Shown here piece after piece: positions 31,998-39,076 of a DNA stretch of 46,351 nt. A model generated the notes under the pieces. The model worked only from the letters and a program-made list of their open reading frames with translations. It made no database searches and was not told the origin of the DNA. The first letter of the stretch is position 1, and each line of letters opens with the position of its first letter. The DNA comes from Acidobacteria bacterium 28-1. Its GTDB lineage: Bacteria; Acidobacteriota; Blastocatellia; Pyrinomonadales; Pyrinomonadaceae. The position numbers and the translations under genes were made by a program. The stretch covers positions 1-46,351 of the forward strand of contig MWYZ01000058.1 in NCBI GenBank assembly GCA_002050365.1, written 5' to 3'.

Positions 31998-33182
31998 TTA
32001 AGCGCGAATACCTTTGCGAAAGTTCACAACCATTTTATAATACTCGAACATCTTTTCAAAAACGCACTCCCACGAATTTGCTTGGGCAAAAAGGCGTGCC
32101 GACTGTCCGAGAGCCGGTAATTGCTCCCGGTTTTTAATGAGCCGCATAACCGTTTCAATAAAATCTTTCCGGTCGTCGGCGACGAAGCCGTTTTTGCCGT
32201 GGTCAATCAAAAATTTCGGACCGCCACCGGACATCACCACTGGCGGCACGCCCGACGACATCGCTTCCAACACGACATTACCGAAAGCGTCGGTTTGCGA
32301 CGGGAACACGAACAAATCCATATCCGCATACGCTTTCGCCAGTTCTTCACCGAAAATCTCGCCGGTCAAGCTCGCGGAACGCAAATTTTTTTCCAGCCAG
32401 CTTCTCTCGCTTCCTTCGCCGATAATTAAGAATTTGTAATTTTCGATGTTCGCCTGTCGGAATGCCGTTTCGATTTGACCGAGAAATCGGACGTTTTTTT
32501 CGGGGCGCAATCTGCCGACAAATCCGAGAATAAATTCATCGTCATCGCGCTGTCGCTTGGTCGGCGAAAAAAACTCCGTGTCCACTCCGCGTCTGAGCAA
32601 AAACGACGGGCGGCGCGTTAGACGGCGAATATCGTCAACCAATTCTTCGTTCGGCGCAAGCTGCATCTGCGCTAAAAAATACAGTTTCATCAATCCTTTC
32701 AGAACGGCGTATTCGACAAATTTCCCAATCTTTTTTCTTGCCTTGCCGGGAACAAATGGAAGTACGCTCATCAATCGCTGAGCGGTATATTCGTGAGTGT
32801 TGGTGTGCCAAGTGGCGACTGCCGGAATTCGTCTGAAGTGCGCGAAATAATACCCGAATTGGCTGATATCGTTTAAGCCGGTAATATGAATTACGTTCGG
32901 AGCAAATTCTTCTAAAGTTTTGCCAACCAACTTTTTATACTTCCACAAAAACGGGTCGTATCTGAGTGCGCCGTCCATGGGAATTGAAGCTCGCCCGCGC
33001 TTTAAATCCAGAAAAGAAACGCTTCCGTCTTGAAAATTTCCCGTCTTTTCGCCAGAACGGATGCACATAAACGGATGCTCTTTTTTTTTTGCGAAATTAA
33101 CCAATCGGCGTAAAAAATTGGCGGCTCCATTTGTTTCGTGGAAAGTGTCGGCAAACAACGCCACTCGCGGAATATCGTTCAT
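31998..33182 (-). CDS. Glycosyltransferase family 4, paralogue of the 34132 gene
   Basis: The 394-residue GT-B enzyme opens with 'RVALFADTFHETNGAANFLRRLVNFAKKK', the pattern of mannosyl- and diacylglycerol glucosyltransferases of the PimA/MgtA group. 'HITGLNDIS' and 'WHTNTHEYTAQR' follow in the acceptor half, then 'LGFVGRLRPEKNVRFL' and 'TDAFGNVVLEAMSSGVPPVVMSGGG' (EX7E). It is clearly related along its length to the protein encoded at 34132-35322, so the pair arose by duplication and probably adds successive sugars to a similar acceptor. Confidence 0.88.
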   Translation of the reverse strand: MNDIPRVALFADTFHETNGAANFLRRLVNFAKKKEHPFMCIRSGEKTGNFQDGSVSFLDLKRGRASIPMDGALRYDPFLWKYKKLVGKTLEEFAPNVIHITGLNDISQFGYYFAHFRRIPAVATWHTNTHEYTAQRLMSVLPFVPGKARKKIGKFVEYAVLKGLMKLYFLAQMQLAPNEELVDDIRRLTRRPSFLLRRGVDTEFFSPTKRQRDDDEFILGFVGRLRPEKNVRFLGQIETAFRQANIENYKFLIIGEGSERSWLEKNLRSASLTGEIFGEELAKAYADMDLFVFPSQTDAFGNVVLEAMSSGVPPVVMSGGGPKFLIDHGKNGFVADDRKDFIETVMRLIKNREQLPALGQSARLFAQANSWECVFEKMFEYYKMVVNFRKGIRA

Positions 33183-33193
33183 CTAATTAAAAC

Positions 33194-33284
33194 GGAACTC
33201 CAGCATCTTGCTGGCAAACGTCACTCGGTGACGCAGGCGGTTTAATGTTTCAAGCGTTTGTTGCCAGCAAACTGCTGGAGTTCC
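33194..33284. repeat. Large palindrome with nested hairpin (GGAACTCCAGCA type)
   Basis: A 24-base arm beginning GGAACTCCAGCATC (33194-33217) pairs at 22 of 24 positions with the arm ending GCTGGAGTTCC (33261-33284). Inside the loop CGTCAC pairs with GTGACG (33219-33233). It is more GC-rich and longer than the other palindromes, and could be a small mobile element or a strong RNA structure between the two operon parts. Confidence 0.8.
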
Positions 33285-33307
33285 ATTAAACCATGATTTA
33301 GCAGTTT

Positions 33308-34135
33308 TCATTTAACGCGCCGGTCAACAATTTGTAAAACGAACGCAACAAACAAAGTGAAGACAAAGAAAACCGCCCACGCTCCCAGAGCGGTTGTCCA
33401 AGCCCACGACCATTTGCCGCGAAAAACGCCTAAAATTGTGCCGACCGTTAAACCGAACGCCAGAAAAATACCGCCCGCAAAAAGAAAATTTTTGTTTTTA
33501 ACGTGGTTAATAATTTCGATTGGCAAAAACGAAACGAACTCGGCGATGAGCAGGGGAAATCGTTTTATATCGCTCCATAAAGATTTCGTTTCTTGTCCTG
33601 CGCCAACCAGCAAAACGCCGTGCCGCATAATAAATAAGTTGAACATCGCCGAGAAAACTGAAAACAAAACAGAGACGGCAAAGGCAATCTGCCGCGAATT
33701 GTTACTCGAAGCCGGAACGACCGCACTGAAATAATACTCCTGCGCATAATGCGTAAAAAATTCGATGGTGTGGCTGATAGTCGGAAGCGAAATCGTGACA
33801 ATTAAAGTTGCTAGCCAAGCCGGTGTTGCGCGGCGAAATGATTGGACAAGTGCGCCGGATGCACCGGAAGTTAAGAAACGAAAAGAGAATTCGACCATTG
33901 CCGCCGCCATTGCCGCCCGCCAATTTTCCCGGCTCGCCTTGTAAACCGTCACGTAAAATGATGCCCGCAGAAGTGCACCGAGCAGCGCGGCTTTCCAGTT
34001 CCAACGGGTGATAATCTGCCACGGATGCGACGCGAGACTGCGGAAAACATCGCCGACCGAGATTCGCTCGTCGCGTATTTCTTCCAAGTCATCGGCGTCG
34101 GCAATTGAGCGATGCATGTGTTCTGAATTAGTCAT
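33308..34135 (-). CDS. Polytopic membrane protein of unknown function
   Basis: The 275-residue protein has a charged N-terminus ('DADDLEEIRDERISVGDVFRSL') and five to seven membrane segments, among them 'PAWLATLIVTISLPTISHTI', 'IAFAVSVLFSVFSAMFNLFIM' and 'AWTTALGAWAVFFVFTLFVAFVL'. I do not recognise the family. Its start overlaps the stop of the upstream GT4 gene by 4 bases, and another GT4 follows, so it probably takes part in the same lipid- or glycan-building pathway, for instance as a membrane partner. Confidence 0.75.
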   Translation of the reverse strand: MTNSEHMHRSIADADDLEEIRDERISVGDVFRSLASHPWQIITRWNWKAALLGALLRASFYVTVYKASRENWRAAMAAAMVEFSFRFLTSGASGALVQSFRRATPAWLATLIVTISLPTISHTIEFFTHYAQEYYFSAVVPASSNNSRQIAFAVSVLFSVFSAMFNLFIMRHGVLLVGAGQETKSLWSDIKRFPLLIAEFVSFLPIEIINHVKNKNFLFAGGIFLAFGLTVGTILGVFRGKWSWAWTTALGAWAVFFVFTLFVAFVLQIVDRRVK

Positions 34136-35322
34136 TTAATATCTTTTTCCGCCAAAGCGATTGCGTAGGTTTCCGCATATGCCTGATAAACCGCTTTGAA
34201 GACCATGTCCCACGAGCGCGATTGAGCGAATTTACGCGCCAGCTTTTTCATTTTCGCCAGCTTTTCCGAATCGTTTATCAATTCCAAAGAATACTTGACG
34301 AATTCGTCAAAGTTCTCGGCGATGAATCCGGTTTCGTTGTGGCGCACGATAAATTTTGGTCCGCCTTGATTGGTAACAATTGCCGGAACACCCGACGCAT
34401 TGGCTTCCTGCACGACGTTGCCAAAGGTTTCGGTTTCCGACGGGAACACGAAAACGTCCATATTAGCATACGCTTCGGCTAATTGCTCGCCGTCGAGAAA
34501 ACCGGTGACTTCCACGAAGCGCATATTCTTTTCCAAAAATCCGCGCTCGTCGCCTTCGCCGACGATGAGAAATTTGAAATTGACTTGACCGGCTTCGAGC
34601 AATTTTTTTTCCAAATCAACTAATCGCCGCACGTTTTTTTCGGCGCGTAACCGTCCGACGAATCCAAAACGAAAAACGCCGTCGCTCACGGTTCTTTTCG
34701 CGGGCGAAAACGTTTCCGTATCAACGCCGCGCGTCATCAAAAAAGCCTTGCGCTTTGTGCCTCTTGCTAATAAATCAATTAATTCCTGGTTCGGCGCAAG
34801 CACGACTTTCGGGATTTTGTAATAAAGAACCGAGCCGTCCAAGATTTTCTTTTCGGCGAAATTCGTTATTTTGGAAACGTAAGACGCGGGAAGAAAGCTA
34901 AACATTTTTGCTAGGCGATGCGCGGCAAATTCATGGATGTTCGTATGCCACGAACCGATGACCGGAATCTGCATTTTCCAGCCGAGATACGCGCCCGTAA
35001 TACTCACGTCATTTAATCCGGTGATATGCAAAACGTCGGGGCGAAATTTTACTAATTCTCGTATAACACGGGTTGAGTGACGTTGGAAAAGCGGGTCGTA
35101 GGCTAAATCCTCATCCATCTTGATAGCGACCGGCGAGCGTTTGAGCGAGAGATAAGTAACCGTTTCGTCTTGGATAATTTCGGTTTTTCTGCCGGCGTGG
35201 ATACACAAAAAAGGATAGCCGTTTTTCTTGGCATATCCGACTAATTTTTGACTGGTCATCGCCGCGCCGTTGATTTCCAAAAACGAATCGGGAAAAAAGG
35301 CGACGCGCAAAGGTTTATTCAC
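34132..35322 (-). CDS. Glycosyltransferase family 4, paralogue of the 31998 gene
   Basis: A GT-B enzyme with 'LRVAFFPDSFLEINGAAMTSQKLVGYAKK', 'HITGLNDVSITGAYLGW', 'GSWHTNIHEFAAHRLAK' in the acceptor half and 'FGFVGRLRAEKNVRRLV' and 'TETFGNVVQEANASGVPAIVTNQGG' in the donor half. It matches the 31998-33182 protein segment by segment. The frame can be opened at TTG 35340, but those first codons belong to a palindromic repeat, so I prefer GTG 35322 (VNKPLRVAFF). It is followed with 4-base overlap by the membrane protein gene. Confidence 0.87.
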   Translation of the reverse strand: MNKPLRVAFFPDSFLEINGAAMTSQKLVGYAKKNGYPFLCIHAGRKTEIIQDETVTYLSLKRSPVAIKMDEDLAYDPLFQRHSTRVIRELVKFRPDVLHITGLNDVSITGAYLGWKMQIPVIGSWHTNIHEFAAHRLAKMFSFLPASYVSKITNFAEKKILDGSVLYYKIPKVVLAPNQELIDLLARGTKRKAFLMTRGVDTETFSPAKRTVSDGVFRFGFVGRLRAEKNVRRLVDLEKKLLEAGQVNFKFLIVGEGDERGFLEKNMRFVEVTGFLDGEQLAEAYANMDVFVFPSETETFGNVVQEANASGVPAIVTNQGGPKFIVRHNETGFIAENFDEFVKYSLELINDSEKLAKMKKLARKFAQSRSWDMVFKAVYQAYAETYAIALAEKDIK

Positions 35323-35326
35323 AACA

Positions 35327-35404
35327 AGTTCAAACCTCAAAGTTCAAGATTCAAAGTTTGAGGTCGAAAATCAACTTTGAACTTTGAACCTTGAACTTTG
35401 AACT
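35327..35404. repeat. TTGAACTTTGAA-type palindromic repeat
   Basis: The left arm has TCAAACCTCAAAGTTCAAG and ATTCAAAGTTT, the right arm AACTTTGAACTTTGAACC and TTGAACTTTGAACT, complementary but not in perfect register. It fills the gap between the PHP gene and the GT4 gene and overlaps the longest GT4 reading. Confidence 0.7.
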
Positions 35405-35410
35405 CAACAG

Positions 35411-36643
35411 TTAGCTTGCCGGTGCTTGTTCCGCCGCCAGACACCTAGCGATTTCCTGCAAATCGGGAATTTCAAATTTCGTTTGCGAAGCGTCTTGCGG
35501 CACGCGGTCTTCGCGCTTCACCGCGTAACGAAACAGCGGGCGCAGACGCGAACTGCCCGAAACGCCGAGCGTCCAAACCGCCCAACGCAACCACGTCGGA
35601 CCGCCATAAGTCCAATGCACGGAAAGTTTTCGCAGTCCGTGTCCGTCGCCGATGTCGTAATGAACGCGGTCAAACCATTTTTGCCGACCTTCGGAAAATT
35701 CGGGGTAATGTTTCAAAATCTCTCCAAACGATTGGAGTTGGCGCGAATGAAGCGGTTGCTTATATTCCGGCATTAAAACGACTTCGCTTCTTTTATCAAC
35801 GCGAATTTCTTCAGTGAATTCGCTGAAAGTTTTCGCGTTCGTTAAATTGAGAACCGTGTTCGGCTTGCAGCCGTGGCGGTCGCCGCCCGTCACAATCGGA
35901 TAACCGAGAGCTTCCGCCATTTCAATCACGGCTTTGTTTTCCGACCATTTGCGAAAACCGTTGATTTCAAGGGCGTGAATCCAGCGTCCGTGTTCTTTCA
36001 GAAAATTTTTGAGCAAATGAGCGTGCTTTTCTTTGCCGACAATTTCAATATCCCAAAGCGGATGATTGAGAACAATTAAAACTTCTGGCAGAGCATTGAG
36101 CATCAAAAACAATTCATTGAGTTTTTCCGCGCTTTGATTTTCTTCGTTAAAAGTATAATCGAGCAGCGTTTTAGTTAGCTCGACGGCACGGTCTTTCGGC
36201 AGATTGTGAACGCCGACGTGAAAAAATCCATACGAAAAGGGAACCGTCCATTCCAACGAAATCGGGGCTTGTTCGTTCGCCGTGTGTTCGTTGATAAGCA
36301 GGTTCGCATCAATGCTGTCGTGGTCTGAAATAGATGTGATTGCTTCGAGTCCAGCTTCGTTAATTTGCCGCTTTTCGATGTTATAAACTTCTTGGGCAGT
36401 CATTGGCGGCGACCAGTAAGCGGTTGAAAAATCAGGGGCTTTACCTTCACGCTGCAAATATCTTTCGCGTTCCTTCTTCCAAAAATACGCGATAATCGGG
36501 AGTTTGGCGGCGTAATGCGGCACAAAATCCAGCATTTCTTTAGAATGTTCGGTATGGCAATGGAGAGAAACACCTGTTGTCGCTTCTTTGCCCAAGTCTT
36601 GCGGCTTATGCAAAATATGCAGTCGGGTTTGTCTTAAAATCAT
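35411..36643 (-). CDS. PHP-domain metal-dependent hydrolase
   Basis: The 410-residue protein has the ordered metal-binding residues of the PHP superfamily: 'LHCHTEHS' (27-34, His28 and His30), 'SISDHDSI' (104-111, Asp107 and His108), Glu131 with His142 or His146, 'VLNHPLWD' (191-198, His194) and 'GGDRHG' (253-258, Asp255 and His257). PHP enzymes hydrolyse phosphate esters or nucleotides with two or three metals. The last 120 residues are of unknown type. A good ribosome binding site (GGAG, 6 bases) precedes the ATG. It begins the glycosyltransferase block, so a sugar- or lipid-phosphate substrate is a reasonable guess. Confidence 0.82.
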   Translation of the reverse strand: MILRQTRLHILHKPQDLGKEATTGVSLHCHTEHSKEMLDFVPHYAAKLPIIAYFWKKERERYLQREGKAPDFSTAYWSPPMTAQEVYNIEKRQINEAGLEAITSISDHDSIDANLLINEHTANEQAPISLEWTVPFSYGFFHVGVHNLPKDRAVELTKTLLDYTFNEENQSAEKLNELFLMLNALPEVLIVLNHPLWDIEIVGKEKHAHLLKNFLKEHGRWIHALEINGFRKWSENKAVIEMAEALGYPIVTGGDRHGCKPNTVLNLTNAKTFSEFTEEIRVDKRSEVVLMPEYKQPLHSRQLQSFGEILKHYPEFSEGRQKWFDRVHYDIGDGHGLRKLSVHWTYGGPTWLRWAVWTLGVSGSSRLRPLFRYAVKREDRVPQDASQTKFEIPDLQEIARCLAAEQAPAS

Positions 36644-36990
36644 TTATTTCTCCGAAGAAGAGCCTCAATCAAATTTTTTAAACTACCAAATCAAATGTCT
36701 AAAGTAAAATTCGTCAGATGTTTTGTAACAATAAACTGTTGTATTCGTTCGTGTTGAAATTCAATTAAAGGGAGGGAGAACCGTTTGACTTGAAGAAGTT
36801 TAACATAAGTTGTGAGGGAAAACTATTTCAATTTTTCAAAGCAACAAAGATTTAACGAACACTTTCACCTTTCGTTTGCAATTTATAAAAAAATCTTTTG
36901 AAAAAAATTGTCATAAAAATAATTTTTGCGGTGTTCTCATTTTAACAAAAGGAGAATTCCTAAGTTAATTTGAAAATGGAGAATGCAATT
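36644..36990. other. Divergent intergenic region, promoters only
   Basis: This gap separates the minus-strand PHP/GT block from the plus-strand DUF4097 gene. It is AT-rich with several A- and T-tracts (for example around 36885-36930). Only the flanking ribosome binding sites (AAAGGAG at 36948-36954 and GGAG at 36978-36981) can be named. I see no coding frame and no repeat, and no promoter stands out enough to call. Confidence 0.5.
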
Positions 36991-38937
36991 ATGTCTTGGT
37001 TATATACAATAATTTTCGCCGGGTTGATTTTTTCCTCCGAAAGCAATTTGCCGGAGGTTAGCAATAATTTTACGGATTCAAATGTTCAAGCAATCGTGCA
37101 GCAGGATGAAACCGAAAAATTCACGCAAACTTATCCGCTCAACGCTAACGGCAAAGTCAGCGTTTCAAACGTCAACGGTTCGATTGCGGTTGAAACTTGG
37201 GACAGAAACGAGGTGAAACTCGAATATGTTAAAACCGCCGACAGCCGCGAGCGTTTATCGGAAGTTCAAATCAGAATCGAGGCACGACAAGATTCGTTTA
37301 GCGTCGAAACAGATTTTGAACAATGGAAACGCAATGATGGAAAATGGAAAAAAAACAACCGATTTGATATTCAGTATCGCTTGATTGTTCCGCGCAACGC
37401 GATTTTAGATGAAATCGAAACCGTCAACGGCTCGGTCAGCATCACGGGCGCGAGAAATGTGACCAAAGCGTCGGCTGTCAATGGAGAAGTTCGAGCGACA
37501 AACTTGCGCGGCACGGCAAATCTTTCGACCGTTAACGGAACTGTCGAAGCGGATTTTGAAGCGCTGCAGGCGGTCAGCAAAATTTCGCTCGAAACGGTCA
37601 ACGGCACGGTCAATTTAACTATTCCGTCAGACGCAAACGCCACCGTCAAAGCCGATACGCTCAACGGCAATATCACTAACGATTTCGGTTTGCCCGTTCG
37701 CAAAGGCGAATATGTCGGACGCGATTTATACGGCAAAATCGGAAGCGGTGATGTGCAGATACGCCTGAACAGCGTCAACGGCGCATTGTCGGTCAAACGC
37801 AAAAATGACGGCAGAAACGTAAATCCGGCGATTAATCTTTTGAACTTAAAACGCGAAGATGACGATGAAGATTGGGACGATGAAAATAACTCTAAGGTTA
37901 AACCGCCAAAGCCGCCGAAACCGCCGAAACCCCCGAAGCCGCCCACCCCGCCTGCAAACGTCGAACTTGACGGCGAGGCAATTCGCAAATCTATCGAAGA
38001 AGGGTTAAAACAAGCGGGAATAGAACTCGAGAAGATGGGTCCCGAACTCGAAAAGGAATATGCCGAAGCGATTAAACAAGCCAAAAACTTAAACTCGGAA
38101 GAATTGAAGGCGCAAATCCGGCAAGCGCAGGAGAAATATCGGGAAGCACTAACGCGAATGTCTGAAGCAAATTGGACGGTCGGTTCGCCCGCCATCGAGA
38201 AAAAAAGCGGTTCTTTTGCAGTGAAGGGAACGCCGAAAGTGACGGTTGAAGCGAAAAATTCCCATGTTTCGGTGCGCGGTTGGGATAAACCGGAAGTCAC
38301 TTACTCAATTATAAAAATCTCCCGCGGCAGTCAAAAATCACTTGAGAGAGATTCGGCGGTCAGCGTCAAAAATTCGGATTCGGAAGTCAGTATCAAAGTT
38401 TCGGAGGAAACAACAATGCCCGGCGGTGGAGTCTATGAAGATTTGACAAAGGTGCGCGTTGAAGTTTTCGTTCCGAGAAAATCTAACTTGAGCATCATCA
38501 CAAACGGCGAAATTCGGCTTGAGGGCGTGTCGGGCGAAATTGATTTGCAAGGCACGGAAGAATCGGTCAACGTCCGCGAAGCAGACGGGAAGTTGAGCGT
38601 CAAAACCGCCCGCGGCAGAATCCGCGTCATCGGTTTTCGCGGCACGTTCGATGGGAAAACAACCGACGGGGCGATGAACCTTGAAGGCGATTTTCAAAAT
38701 CTCTCGGCGCGAACGATTGACGGCACGATTGTTTTAACTTTGCCCGAAAACGCCAATGTCAATATCGAATCAAATCGAAAAGATATTGTCAGTGAAGGCG
38801 TTTCACTCAATTATCAGGGCGACGGGCGAAGCACTTCCGTTTGGAAGGTCGGAAGCGGCGGCGCAAATCATCTGCTTTACACAACCGCCGACGGGCGAGT
38901 GATTGTTCGCGCGGCGAACTCAATCAAGACATATTAA
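36991..38937 (+). CDS. Exported protein with two DUF4097 beta-helix domains
   Basis: After an N-terminal hydrophobic export segment ('MSWLYTIIFAGLIF'), the first DUF4097-type domain shows a recurring strand pattern with 'TVNGSVSI', 'AVNGEVRA', 'TVNGTVEA', 'TVNGTVNL', 'TLNGNITN' and 'SVNGALSV', about one turn per 20-25 residues. A basic linker with four or five KPP units and an acidic stretch (DDDEDWDDEN) precedes a charged helical part (about 330-395), then a second DUF4097-like domain ('ITNGEIRLEGVSGEIDL', 'TARGRIRVIGF', 'TTDGAMNLEGDF', 'TIDGTIVLTL'). GGAG lies 9 bases before ATG 36991; ATG 36976 or TTG 36970 are alternatives. The function of DUF4097 is unknown; surface or cell-envelope roles are assumed. 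Confidence 0.82.
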   Translation: MSWLYTIIFAGLIFSSESNLPEVSNNFTDSNVQAIVQQDETEKFTQTYPLNANGKVSVSNVNGSIAVETWDRNEVKLEYVKTADSRERLSEVQIRIEARQDSFSVETDFEQWKRNDGKWKKNNRFDIQYRLIVPRNAILDEIETVNGSVSITGARNVTKASAVNGEVRATNLRGTANLSTVNGTVEADFEALQAVSKISLETVNGTVNLTIPSDANATVKADTLNGNITNDFGLPVRKGEYVGRDLYGKIGSGDVQIRLNSVNGALSVKRKNDGRNVNPAINLLNLKREDDDEDWDDENNSKVKPPKPPKPPKPPKPPTPPANVELDGEAIRKSIEEGLKQAGIELEKMGPELEKEYAEAIKQAKNLNSEELKAQIRQAQEKYREALTRMSEANWTVGSPAIEKKSGSFAVKGTPKVTVEAKNSHVSVRGWDKPEVTYSIIKISRGSQKSLERDSAVSVKNSDSEVSIKVSEETTMPGGGVYEDLTKVRVEVFVPRKSNLSIITNGEIRLEGVSGEIDLQGTEESVNVREADGKLSVKTARGRIRVIGFRGTFDGKTTDGAMNLEGDFQNLSARTIDGTIVLTLPENANVNIESNRKDIVSEGVSLNYQGDGRSTSVWKVGSGGANHLLYTTADGRVIVRAANSIKTY

Positions 38938-39076
38938 AATTTTAATACGTGCCAAAGTTTATGAGGCTTTCGCGCGATTTTTTGAAACTTGCTGACCATA
39001 TCTACGTTTATTCAAAGACAAAGAATCTTATCTTTGTTCTCCACCCGACAATTTATTTTTAACATCAGGTGAACCG

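Noticed and set aside
29412..36643. Capsule or O-antigen locus
   Set aside because: No polymerase, flippase, Wza/Wzc or nucleotide-sugar synthesis gene accompanies the glycosyltransferases.
37371..38300. 309-codon open frame on the minus strand
   Set aside because: It lies wholly inside the plus-strand DUF4097 gene, whose VNG repeat pattern and ribosome binding site are convincing. The reverse product is Ser/Phe-rich without any motif.
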